Counted from the stretch's first letter, positions 27,503 to 35,256 are shown. The stretch is DNA of 64,000 nt from Bacteroidetes bacterium 43-93 (GCA_001897855.1 MKUO01000011.1:54292-118291); one strand, 5' to 3'. Notes: generated by a model from the sequence alone, not told the origin. Translations and numbers: made by a program.

Positions 27503-27723
27503 TTTATTACTTGTTTAATAGTTAATTCATTAGAACTTTTCGGAAAACTGTTTTGGTATACCATGTGAATAAATGTCAGCAGTAAGAAGCACCTCATCAA
27601 AGTCGCCAAACGAGAGTGTGTAATCACTATTTAGGAAGCTAAGAGAATACGCAATAGTATATAATATCCAATTCTAATGCCGATTCAGTATTTTATGTCA
27701 CCCAGTTAACTTGTTCTATGTCT

Positions 27724-27755
27724 ATTAGAGTAACCGAAGCATGGAAAGGTTACAA
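27724..27755 (-). promoter_or_regulatory. ECF sigma promoter, site 2 (sigma operon)
   Basis: Minus strand: TTGTAACCT (27747-27755), 13-nt spacer, TTACTCTAAT (27724-27733). It lies about 220 nt before the DoxX-like gene that heads the sigma-folE-reductase operon, leaving a long leader. The match to sites 1 and 3 implies autoregulation. Confidence 0.75.
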
Positions 27756-28168
27756 ATAACATAGAAGAATTCAATATGTCGGTAGGTGGCTGGGGGATTG
27801 TCGCAACATGGTGTGCGAGCCTAACTGTCATGTATTAATGGCTCATAGTTTCTATTATAAATAGGTTCGTTTTCATACACATTAACTCAAATAAGAATTT
27901 TTTCCCTGCCTTTAAAGATGCAAGTCATGCGTTCTATCTGAATGATCTCGCTCAAAAGACTGTAAAAGAATCAGAGATCAAGTGGATCGAAACAAAGAAA
28001 AATACTTTCTGTGCCAAGCTCCATCTGAATAGATTTATCGTGTTGGTTAAGAGAATTACTGCGTATGAACATGTTGCTTGCATTATTTCAGTACCTGACG
28101 AATCCTGACTGGATTGCCCAGCATAGTGGATTATATATAATGCTACTTATAGCTTTTGCGGATACAGG
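27756..28168. other. 413-nt stretch without a clear gene
   Basis: A plus-strand frame without start codon is open from about 27838 to 28107 (contains FPAFKDASHAFYLNDLAQKT) and looks partly protein-like, so it may be a gene fragment. Nothing else is recognisable. Confidence 0.35.
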
Positions 28169-28399
28169 TTATTCATGAGCTTTTCCCTTCAGGGAGCGTT
28201 CAATACTTTGCACCTTTAAGAGTATCAATACTGCTAGTACAAGCAGAATGATAAGTTCAATAAGTATTGCATTAATGTAAGGCTGAAATGTATTTACAGC
28301 ATGTTCTATTCTTATGGGCTTCCCACCAGGCGATGCTTTAGCAGTCAAATCCCCGGGTTCTAAGGCCAGTAGTAAGATGAAAAATGATTTTAAGCACAT
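28169..28399 (-). CDS. small membrane protein, unknown function
   Basis: I take the ATG at 28399, giving 76 residues with a signal-like N-terminus (MCLKSFFILLLALEPG), a segment SPGGKPIRIEHAV and one strong membrane helix (about 40-62) before a short charged tail. It overlaps the preceding small gene by 10 nt. Both encode a Gly/Pro-rich segment ending in PIxIE just before the helix, so they look like diverged tandem copies. Function unknown. Confidence 0.5.
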   Translation of the reverse strand: MCLKSFFILLLALEPGDLTAKASPGGKPIRIEHAVNTFQPYINAILIELIILLVLAVLILLKVQSIERSLKGKAHE

Positions 28400-28647
28400 C
28401 TTTCTTCTTGTTTTTGACTTTCGCCCAATGACCAAAGTATTCGGCAACAAATAGCAATGGCACCTAATAGCACGACAATAAGGAATAATAACCCATACCT
28501 CTCGATATTTATTGGTCGTAGATTATTGCTGCCAGGCCGACCTATTGCACATAGTCGTTCTGGTATCAGCAGATTCATACAAATAACTAGTCTGACTCGA
28601 TACCTTTTGAGTGTATGTATAGTATTATCCCAGGCGCTTCTTATCAT
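28390..28647 (-). CDS. small membrane protein, paralogue-like partner of the next gene
   Basis: An 85-residue protein with a central GRPGSNNLRPINIERYG segment and a membrane helix (about 52-72), ending in a charged tail. A second start at residue 24 (MNLLIPERL) is possible. It starts within a 4-nt overlap of the upstream lipoprotein gene and overlaps the following gene by 10 nt, so the three are probably translated together. Function unknown. Confidence 0.5.
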   Translation of the reverse strand: MIRSAWDNTIHTLKRYRVRLVICMNLLIPERLCAIGRPGSNNLRPINIERYGLLFLIVVLLGAIAICCRILWSLGESQKQEERCA

Positions 28648-29042
28648 GGTCTTGATTTAAAAGATACTGTTTTTGTTACAGACGCTCCTTCGTGGTTAAG
28701 TTCAGTCTTTACAAATACTTCTAGATCTGCTGCTTGCGAAAGTGTATCAACCCAAATCTCATTGACCTGCAGTTCTTCCGCATGGGTATGATTATCCATT
28801 TCAAATAGGGTGTCTAAAGACTGCTTATCCACTATGAATACCTCATAGCCATGAAGATTAACATCTCCTTTTATCTGTGCCTGTATTGCCAATTTAGTCC
28901 CACCTTTGATTTCCTGCTCCGGATGAGGATTTGCTATAATTATTGTTGCAGTTGGCTGCTCTGCACTAGTCAGTTCCTTCTTTTTACATGCACAAAAGAC
29001 AGACAATAACAATATGCCTGCTGAAAGTGGTATAGGTGTCAT
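28644..29042 (-). CDS. lipoprotein with Ig-like beta domain (DUF4625-like)
   Basis: A 132-residue lipoprotein; the lipobox region is SVFCAC (Cys17 or Cys19). The mature domain has the pattern of a small beta-sandwich (IIIANPHPEQEIKGGTKL; LHGYEVFIVDK) and a DNHTHAEE segment that could bind metal. The overall pattern resembles DUF4625-like Bacteroidota lipoproteins. It lies 19 nt downstream of the outer-membrane protein gene and overlaps the next small gene. The role is inferred to be envelope metal or redox handling. Confidence 0.5.
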   Translation of the reverse strand: MTPIPLSAGILLLSVFCACKKKELTSAEQPTATIIIANPHPEQEIKGGTKLAIQAQIKGDVNLHGYEVFIVDKQSLDTLFEMDNHTHAEELQVNEIWVDTLSQAADLEVFVKTELNHEGASVTKTVSFKSRP

Positions 29043-29061
29043 TAAATTCTTATTGGTCTTG

Positions 29062-29964
29062 TTAGAATAAAAGCTGAATACCCGTTTCCACTTTGAGACC
29101 AGCAGAAATCAAATTATCAGAATACACTTGTACTATCGGTAAACTAGCGCTTACATTAAATCCAATACGCTTATAAAATGTCTGAAGCCCCAATGTCGCA
29201 AATACTACTTTGCCACCGGTCATATCGTCCACCCAATGCTTACGGTAATTTTCAAAGTTTTTTGCATAGCATTCAATTCTAATGCCTGCAAAGGGCAGTA
29301 AGGTATAACCTTTCCCAACTAAAGTATGATAGCCTAAAATGGAGACATTTAACCTATTGCCAAATTTATACGATTCATTATTTGCTGTATTCATGGTATA
29401 GTTGCCGTCAATGCTTAATCCCGTCTTTCCATATTGCAGGGAATAGTTAAGATTGGCGATCACGTCCCACGATCCTGTTCCGGGTAGCATATTGGGGAGA
29501 CCTTCCCTTCCTCCAACCGGAATATAGTTTCCGGTTGGTAATTTAATACCACCACCCAATTGCAAGCTATGCTTCCATAGTGGATTACAGTCATCAGCCC
29601 TGATCAATCGATAATTAGCGATCATAGAGAGGTCGCCGATCCCATTGATGATGACTGGGAGTCCATCATGATTCGATTTATTGTATGAATACGGCAGGAA
29701 CGCATATAACTGTATACGTTTACTAATAGTATAACGTCCCCATATCTGGAGGTTCTGGTAATGGTCTGAAGAGCTGTTCCCACTGATATGGTCGATATCT
29801 TCATAGCTTTGAAAGAACTTAGAAGAATACTGGATGCCGATAAAATGTTTATTAAACTGCGGGAGTACACCCAGATTCTGACTGTTGGCAGAACCTCCGC
29901 ATACATTACACGCATAGAGTAGACCTGGCGTTATTGCCAGCACGATTGAAAGGAATGACTTCAT
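29062..29964 (-). CDS. outer-membrane beta-barrel protein with N-terminal CxxC
   Basis: A 300-residue exported protein. A signal peptide (about 1-18) is followed at once by CNVCGGSANSQNLGVLPQF, and then alternating beta strands with aromatic girdles (FIGIQYSSKFF; GRYTISKRIQLYAFLPYSY) to a C-terminus ending in Phe, as expected for a barrel. I recall similar Bacteroidota proteins near cytochrome c peroxidase and metal-lipoprotein genes. It heads a four-gene leftward operon. TTCTCTAAT upstream resembles the sigma -10 box but lacks a -35 box. Substrate unknown. Confidence 0.6.
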   Translation of the reverse strand: MKSFLSIVLAITPGLLYACNVCGGSANSQNLGVLPQFNKHFIGIQYSSKFFQSYEDIDHISGNSSSDHYQNLQIWGRYTISKRIQLYAFLPYSYNKSNHDGLPVIINGIGDLSMIANYRLIRADDCNPLWKHSLQLGGGIKLPTGNYIPVGGREGLPNMLPGTGSWDVIANLNYSLQYGKTGLSIDGNYTMNTANNESYKFGNRLNVSILGYHTLVGKGYTLLPFAGIRIECYAKNFENYRKHWVDDMTGGKVVFATLGLQTFYKRIGFNVSASLPIVQVYSDNLISAGLKVETGIQLLF

Positions 29965-30106
29965 GTAATATCTATTTTAGAATTGAAGTGGTAATATTAG
30001 AGAAGGCCTCTTTTACTAAAATGGCTAATTCTGCAATAGGTGATGCTGGAAAGGTACTGCCTACGTTTGTACTGGCAGTCCACCTCAACAGTTTCTTAAC
30101 ACAATG

Positions 30107-30475
30107 CTATTCTACAGCGATTTTCCCTTTCATAGTGGGATGCAGTGTACAATAGTAATTTGAGCTTTGGGTGACGGTCATTGACCATGATTCATCAGCA
30201 GGTAGTGCTGATGAAGTCCATGTTTTACCCGGATCATCGGTAATATCGTGTGTTACGAGGTCGTGATTGACAAATGTAATTTTATCGCCTTTGTGAACTA
30301 TTATTTCCGCAGGTATAAATTTCATTTGTTTGATCTCGATTGTATATTCCTGTTGCTGTGGTACACCTGCTCCCTTTTCTTCCGAGTTATCACGTTCTGT
30401 TGGTGTACAACTTATAAATCCGATTGCCAGTACTGCAATCAATAACAGGCTTCTGAAGAAATATGACCTACTCAT
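30107..30475 (-). CDS. cupredoxin-domain lipoprotein (plastocyanin/azurin-like)
   Basis: A 122-residue type I copper protein. The lipobox FISC (Cys23) anchors it to a membrane. The single cupredoxin domain has all four copper ligands: His76 (VTHD), Cys109, His112 and Met115 in YYCTLHPTMKG. It probably shuttles electrons in the periplasm, perhaps to the di-heme peroxidase in the same regulon. The start overlaps the DUF4142 stop by one base, so it is co-translated from promoter site 3. Confidence 0.9.
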   Translation of the reverse strand: MSRSYFFRSLLLIAVLAIGFISCTPTERDNSEEKGAGVPQQQEYTIEIKQMKFIPAEIIVHKGDKITFVNHDLVTHDITDDPGKTWTSSALPADESWSMTVTQSSNYYCTLHPTMKGKIAVE

Positions 30476-31023
30476 TATTTATAGTTTTTTTGCACCATTT
30501 CAGCATGCCCCAGGTGCGCCTTAAGCGCTGGCACTACATTTTGTAATAGTTGTTTCAGTTCTGCATTATCCGTTTCGGGTATCAGCAAACCTTCTACGGC
30601 GCCAATTACTGCTTTATGGTAAGCTACTTCATTGTCGATATATGCTTTATTGAAAGCCTTCCCAGATTTGCCATTGAGACTTTTCTTTGTTTTATCAGCA
30701 TCCGCCAGAAGCTTTTGACTTACCGCATTGTCTTTGGGTGTAACCCCTAATTTCTTGGCCAACGCTGCCGCTTGTTCTATTACAGCAGTATGATCACGTT
30801 TCATTGTCTCCGCAAACTTGACCACTTCTCCATCCTTAGACTTCTTAATGGCGATATCAGCATATCCGATATCAATTTGATTTGCTACGACTGCGACGTG
30901 GGCTACCTCAGGATCTGTAAGCGATGGATTGCTTTGTGCCATTGCCGGACCGGTTGTCGTAAATAATGCAAATGCAATAGCAAAAGATCTCATCATTGCA
31001 GGTGTCATTTTTTTCATTATCAT
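30475..31023 (-). CDS. DUF4142 periplasmic protein
   Basis: I choose the ATG at 31023 (or 31017); the longer frame from 31083 would begin upstream of promoter site 3. The product is about 182 residues with a signal peptide ending AMAQS. The all-helical DUF4142 domain follows (VAHVAVVANQIDIGYADIA; FAETMKRDHTAVIEQAA; VAYHKAVIGAVEGLLIP), a ferritin-like fold in periplasmic or extracellular proteins. It precedes and overlaps the cupredoxin gene. Stress protection is a reasonable inference; no activity is established. Confidence 0.88.
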   Translation of the reverse strand: MIMKKMTPAMMRSFAIAFALFTTTGPAMAQSNPSLTDPEVAHVAVVANQIDIGYADIAIKKSKDGEVVKFAETMKRDHTAVIEQAAALAKKLGVTPKDNAVSQKLLADADKTKKSLNGKSGKAFNKAYIDNEVAYHKAVIGAVEGLLIPETDNAELKQLLQNVVPALKAHLGHAEMVQKNYK

Positions 31024-31038
31024 TTTATTTAGTTTATT

Positions 31039-31070
31039 ATTAGAGAAATTGTTGTTGAAAAAGGTTACAA
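31039..31070 (-). promoter_or_regulatory. ECF sigma promoter, site 3 (DUF4142-cupredoxin)
   Basis: Minus strand: TTGTAACCT (31062-31070), 13-nt spacer, TTTCTCTAAT (31039-31048), 16 nt before the DUF4142 start. Same boxes and same spacing as sites 1 and 2; only one base of the -10 box differs. Confidence 0.75.
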
Positions 31071-31196
31071 GAATTTTGTCCATTTTTTAAAAATTAGAGT
31101 ACCGACGATACAGATGATTAATTGCAATGAGACAGTAGCTAACCAAGCCATCACGATTAATGCGACAATTTTCAGGAGAACTAAGACCGGTATGAC
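31065..31196 (-). pseudogene. C-terminal stump of a membrane protein
   Basis: A leftward frame without start encodes about 42 residues, almost all one or two hydrophobic helices (KVIPVLVLLKIVALIVMAWL), then IFKKWTKFL and stop. Its upstream end falls exactly at the edge of the ctaD fragment, so the 5' part was lost at that junction. The parent family is not recognisable. Confidence 0.4.
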
Positions 31197-31198
31197 CT

Positions 31199-31354
31199 TT
31201 CTTTGTCAGCATTTTTAGAGGTAAGAAAGTAACGATACAAAATCCATGGAATGCTACCACACTCGAATGGACGACGCCGGTAGTGCCTCCGCACGGTAAT
31301 TGGGAAGATGAGATACCGAAGGTCCACCGCTGGCCTTATGACTACAAAGACGAT
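31199..31354 (+). pseudogene. 3' fragment of a second ctaD copy
   Basis: This 156-nt rightward segment is about 95% identical to codons in the 3' part of the ctaD gene at 2965-4773 (compare plus strand here with the minus strand of about 3030-3185). It encodes FFVSIFRGKKVTIQNPWNAT, then PHGNWEDEIPKVHRWPYDYK. Only about eight mismatches are seen. Similarity begins and ends abruptly, and the frame continues about 15 unrelated codons to a stop at 31397. It is a rearrangement scar, not a gene. Confidence 0.9.
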
Positions 31355-31521
31355 CTATTAAGCGAAATGACAAAGGAGCAGAATTGCCACATGGGCTAAC
31401 TAAATGAGGTCAACCGGAATTATTATATGGCTATTGAAACTTCAAAACAGGTTTATTGCGAGTTTCAGTGCGGCTAAAATAAAAAAGCATTGCAATCGTG
31501 TGCACGCTTTTAAAACTAATG

Positions 31522-31590
31522 TTCCCCCTTCAGGACTTGAACCTGAGCCCCCCTGATTAACAGTCATCTGCTCTACCCTACTGGATAAAT
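31522..31590 (-). pseudogene. degenerate tRNA-Asn(GTT) relic
   Basis: The minus strand carries GTAGGGTAGAGCAGATGA, the anticodon loop CTGTTAA, and an intact T-arm (TCAGG-TTCAAGT-CCTGA) with the 3' acceptor strand AGGGGGA. The partner 5' acceptor strand is missing and the anticodon stem is broken on its 3' side, so it cannot fold normally. Such 3'-biased tRNA relics often mark edges of integrated elements. Confidence 0.7.
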
Positions 31591-31632
31591 CTAATCAAAA
31601 GCTCATGGGTAGATGCGCTATATATTAGACCA

Positions 31633-32120
31633 TTAAAATTCCAGGTTCCTTTTATGTCCACGATTAATTAATCGGCCTATTCTTCCGAAGTCAATCTGAT
31701 CTGTATGAGAAAATTTATCAGCCACTTCATGGTTGTTTATAGGCTCGCATTGGATAAAAATCAGAACCCCATCATCTTTCTTTACTCCCTTGATTGAATT
31801 GTCACTGGATTTGTTTTTGAATATAACGGCAGCATCTCGTTTAGTTGTGTGTTGTTTAATGATGGCGTCAAACGGTCGCCCTTGGTTAGCAGACTCATTC
31901 CCGGCATTACCATACTTTCCCGTATGTTTTCTTGAATTAGATCATTTTCTTTTCCAATATCATTTTGAGACGTAAATGAAACCTCATAAGACTCGACGGG
32001 TTCATTTTCATCAAAAAACAACATGCCATTTATTTTGTTGGCCCTTGCCGATGAAAAGTCTTCCTGCAGAAAGGCAAAAGAAGACATTAATGTTAATAAA
32101 ACTAATAATGCAAATCTCAA
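31633..32120 (-). pseudogene. frameshifted gene of unknown function
   Basis: From the ATG at 32120 a frame encodes a signal-like N-terminus (RFALLVLLTLMSSFAFLQE) and continues to a stop at 31782. A second frame, open from about 31945 to 31633 without a start, looks more protein-like: HTGKYGNAGNESANQGRPFD and later VLIFIQCEPINNHEVADKF. One indel near 31935-31945 would join the N-terminal part of the first to the second, giving about 162 residues. If instead the first frame is complete, the gene is a 112-residue exported protein. No family recognised. Confidence 0.45.
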
Positions 32121-32193
32121 TTTCGTCTATAAAATTATGTATTACAATACATTTTCTAACACTCATTGATATGTATTATAAATAAAACTTTTA

Positions 32194-32484
32194 TTATCGC
32201 TTAATTACATTCATTTTAAACGTCTCTCTAGCATTCTCATTCAGATAATGGTAAATCGAATCAAGATCATAAAGAATTATCTTTTTTGCCGGTTGGGAAT
32301 ATCTGATCTTACCTTCATCTCTCAGCTTCTGCAATGTAGTTTTACTGGTGATTCGTAGCTTTTGCATGGCTTCCTCTGGAGAAATCCATTTATCTTCTTT
32401 TTGGGCTAATTCTTTTTGAAAGCGATCAAATAATCGGTCAAGAATAGCATTAAATGCCTGATCTTCTAAGCATATTACCTGCAT
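32194..32484 (-). CDS. helix-turn-helix DNA-binding protein (excisionase-like, HTH_17)
   Basis: A 96-residue protein. Residues about 34-80 hold WISPEEAMQKLRITSKTTLQ, then LRDEGKIRYSQPAKKIILYD, the MerR/excisionase-type winged helix typical of small regulators carried by Bacteroidota mobile elements. It begins inside the 3' end of the zinc-ribbon gene (10-nt overlap), so the two are coupled. A role in controlling excision or element genes is inferred. Confidence 0.8.
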   Translation of the reverse strand: MQVICLEDQAFNAILDRLFDRFQKELAQKEDKWISPEEAMQKLRITSKTTLQKLRDEGKIRYSQPAKKIILYDLDSIYHYLNENARETFKMNVIKR

Positions 32485-32870
32485 GTCCCCTCCTTCTTTT
32501 GTATCACGTCCTCTTGTTCCGTTGTTTGAAACACATATACAGTATCGCTAATGGGATAAATAATAAAATAATCAAACACATATCCAAATACGTATTCTTC
32601 AATTTGTCGAAACCTATTTACCACTGAAAAATCGTATCCCAGGTCCTCAAGAGTTTCGGCACTAATCTCTCGTTTTTGTTTTTCTTCAACGAAATAGTAA
32701 AGAATGCTATAATTTATCTTAATTGGGCTTAGATATCGACTATGTAGTACCTCTCGGATCTTGCGTTGCAGATTATTATGCTTAATCTTACAATGACTGT
32801 GATACAACTTATCTTGCCTGCCATTTAATGGCAGGTGACAATATCGACAAATATTCTCTTCAGTTTGCAT
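32475..32870 (-). CDS. hypothetical protein with N-terminal zinc-ribbon-like motif
   Basis: A 131-residue protein beginning with a CRYCHLPLNGRQDKLYHSHC element: a CxxC pair, the GRxDK turn and a second HxxC pair as in small zinc ribbons of Bacteroidota element proteins. The rest is helical and then beta (FGYVFDYFIIYPISDTVYVF). It overlaps the HTH gene by 10 nt. Function unknown; an accessory role in a mobile element is plausible. Confidence 0.6.
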   Translation of the reverse strand: MQTEENICRYCHLPLNGRQDKLYHSHCKIKHNNLQRKIREVLHSRYLSPIKINYSILYYFVEEKQKREISAETLEDLGYDFSVVNRFRQIEEYVFGYVFDYFIIYPISDTVYVFQTTEQEDVIQKKEGTCR

Positions 32871-32954
32871 ATACTGGAAAGCCGATTGACTTAAATCAGC
32901 AATGCATATTACAACTGTATAATGCCGTCGGGTAGCTTGTACGGGTAGGTAATT

Positions 32955-34019
32955 CTAAACTTTTATTTCTTTAGTAACCGCTTCAGCTATATTAGTTAGG
33001 TTTAATTTTTCAAAAAATTCACGAACAATTTGAAGGTTTGTTCTATTCCGATTTTCGTCAATGACTAAACGTTTGCATAAAAACTTATACGTATTTGTAT
33101 CCTTTATTGGCTTATCCGAACGTTTACCCGTCATAAAGATTATAAACCGCGCAATATCCATTTTGCTGGGTTGATCGCAACTCAAATTTTTAAAGAGTTC
33201 CTCTAAAAGAAAATACATCGCAATCACCTGCTGTCTATGATTATTATTTTCGTCAGTATTGGGTTCATCTTCATTTAAAACATTTACTTCATCCAGATTA
33301 TGGCTACTTGCACCCGGATTAGAAGTATCTGCCTTTGCAATTATATCGATGTACTTTTGGAGAAGGGGTGATCTATCACCCAAAATTTCTTTGTAATCAA
33401 TTGACATTGCTTGTAATCTGTCAACAAACTCTTCTAAATCCTTGTCAAAATATACTGCAAACTGATACGTAAGAATTGCCTTAAACTTCTCACTTGGACT
33501 AAGTCTTAACTTTAAAGCCAAATAGAATAGATAATAAATGTTATCTGGTGTTACAATAAGCTCACTTCTTGAATCTGCTATTCGAATAGTATTATCTTTA
33601 TTACATGGCAACACATAAAAATCAGGGATTGGTCCGCGTACCTTGTCAGCCACCAGGTCCTTCTGAACAGGAATTCTGACATTAAAATAATTGTCAAAAT
33701 AATCCGGACTGTGTGATCTGGATATCTCATCTCCAATCTTCGCCGCAATTAATGCACGTTCAATTCTCTGACTAAATTTTAAAAGATCGGGATATTCAAA
33801 TGATTTTTTGGATTTTACCAGTTCTTCTACAATATCGGCATTGTTCAATTCCAATTCATTAATCGTAGCTAGTTGATGAAGATTACTTTTATCAATTTTA
33901 TCCGAAAAGGTTAATTCATCAAGGCCCAATGAATTATCAAACTCTATAGCATTCGCATCGATTCGTCTAGATTCATTTTCATCCGCATCAATTCGCTTAG
34001 ATTTATGTTGGTTTGGCAT
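32955..34019 (-). CDS. hypothetical protein with N-terminal repeat
   Basis: A 354-residue soluble, acidic-helical protein. The N-terminus has a short imperfect repeat, KRIDADENES then RRIDANAIE. An Asn-rich low-complexity stretch (about 240-265) divides two helical regions, and the C-terminal part (FKFLCKRL-like KFLCKRLVIDENRNRTNLQ, then VREFFEKLNL) resembles the C-terminal helices of RteC-like element proteins, only weakly. It lies 84 nt upstream of the zinc-ribbon gene. I do not assign a function; membership of the island's mobile element is inferred. Confidence 0.5.
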   Translation of the reverse strand: MPNQHKSKRIDADENESRRIDANAIEFDNSLGLDELTFSDKIDKSNLHQLATINELELNNADIVEELVKSKKSFEYPDLLKFSQRIERALIAAKIGDEISRSHSPDYFDNYFNVRIPVQKDLVADKVRGPIPDFYVLPCNKDNTIRIADSRSELIVTPDNIYYLFYLALKLRLSPSEKFKAILTYQFAVYFDKDLEEFVDRLQAMSIDYKEILGDRSPLLQKYIDIIAKADTSNPGASSHNLDEVNVLNEDEPNTDENNNHRQQVIAMYFLLEELFKNLSCDQPSKMDIARFIIFMTGKRSDKPIKDTNTYKFLCKRLVIDENRNRTNLQIVREFFEKLNLTNIAEAVTKEIKV

Positions 34020-34102
34020 AGAAGTTTTCTTTAAATTTCACACAATATCAAATCTATCTAATTTCAACATCAAATACTCCTGTTTTTCTGGTAACAGACG
34101 GG

Positions 34103-34693
34103 TCAGTCAACCTTTGTTACTTCGATTAGTTTTCTTTCTACATTTCCGCCTCTGGATTTGATAACTACAGTTTTGGTAAATTTGTTTATCGCCAGTACTT
34201 TTCCCTTTTTTATGGTACCATTATCTTGCTTATACATGACAACGTCTCCAGGTTGGATATTATAAAGATTGTCCGACGTATCATTAACCTTTTCGACAGT
34301 AAGTACTTTTACAGCTATAAAGGTGATTTTGTTTTTAAAATTCTTTCCGCGTTCAACATTGTATTTTTTCTCTTGTGTGTCAACATTTCGACTCTCTATA
34401 ATTTCATTGTCTGCATCGGTTAGCATATAAATACCAGTCGCACCATAGCTAGCTGATATTTTCTTGGCCTTTACATAAAGCTTAAACATATCCTTTGGAG
34501 TTTCTCCTTCGCAGAACATCATGCCTATTTTTTCGGCATTTTGAGGCACGTCTTGTTGTTTAATATAGACTACTATATCTTCCCAGTTTGTAGGTTTGTA
34601 ATGCACGTTAGAAGTTTCAAGAAACCGCATCCGAGCCATGGTGGATGATGGGGCAAATAGTAGTGTCACAATAATGATAAATACTTTGTTCAT
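34103..34693 (-). CDS. secreted protein with RcsF-like fold and C-terminal SH3-like domain
   Basis: A 196-residue protein with a signal peptide (about 1-20). The pattern VYIKQQDVPQNAEKIGMMFCEG, here broken into its blocks (VYIKQQDVP; EKIGMMFCEG; AKKISASYGATGIYML), resembles small RcsF-like envelope stress-sensor domains. The C-terminal 60 residues (IQPGDVVMYKQDNGTIKKG, then KVLAINKF) look like an SH3/KOW-type barrel. Isolated on the minus strand, divergent from the RexA-like gene. The function is inferred only loosely. Confidence 0.5.
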   Translation of the reverse strand: MNKVFIIIVTLLFAPSSTMARMRFLETSNVHYKPTNWEDIVVYIKQQDVPQNAEKIGMMFCEGETPKDMFKLYVKAKKISASYGATGIYMLTDADNEIIESRNVDTQEKKYNVERGKNFKNKITFIAVKVLTVEKVNDTSDNLYNIQPGDVVMYKQDNGTIKKGKVLAINKFTKTVVIKSRGGNVERKLIEVTKVD

Positions 34694-35256
34694 GTTTAGT
34701 TTATTTTAAAAAAAATTAGCGTAGCTAACATTCCCTCGCTGTTCAAGGCTCTCCAAAGCCTATAGGTGCAAAAGACATAGCTACGCCGTGAGGCGTATCA
34801 TATCCATAAGTCGCACCTGTTTTAGATTTTTGGAGATTTAGAACAGCAACATTATGTTATAATACAAATGAGGTATTTACTGTTATTTAGTCAATAAGCT
34901 TGATTTTGTACAAAAATAGCTAAGTATTCAATGTTTTGTTTACCCTTTCATATATTGCAAATAAATATTTGAACTTTCCTATTTCGCATTACATTAATCA
35001 TATAAAGCGCCGTCAATATTTTAAAACTTTCGGGAATAATAAATTGCAATGGCTGACGATTGCCAGCCAATCCAATAAAGTGAACTTTATTGTACTTACA
35101 TCGAACCGGATTGTCTACGATTTAAAACTCATGACTATTTAAATACTTAGCTTGATAAATATATTATAAATTCGTAAAGCATGGTATTTTAGCCGAGGGA
35201 GATAGGATTAGATTTCATATTTTTAATTAAACTGTAAATCATATAAAAAATATCTA
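34694..35256. other. 563-nt AT-rich divergent intergenic region
   Basis: It lies between the leftward secreted-protein gene and the rightward RexA-like gene and should hold both promoters. A short inverted repeat, TACGCC-GTGA-GGCGTA, is at 34784-34799. I see no clear TAnnTTTG box and no convincing small gene; a TTG-started 68-codon frame at 34936 is probably chance. Confidence 0.4.

Noticed and set aside
29975..30010. Fourth ECF sigma promoter before the outer-membrane barrel gene
   Set aside because: A TTCTCTAAT-like -10 box is present, but nothing resembling TTGTAACCT lies 13 nt upstream.
31522..31590. Functional tRNA-Asn
   Set aside because: The 5' acceptor strand is absent and the anticodon stem does not pair.
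34936..35142. 68-codon plus-strand gene with TTG start
   Set aside because: No ribosome site, rare start, AT-rich region and no domain; probably chance.
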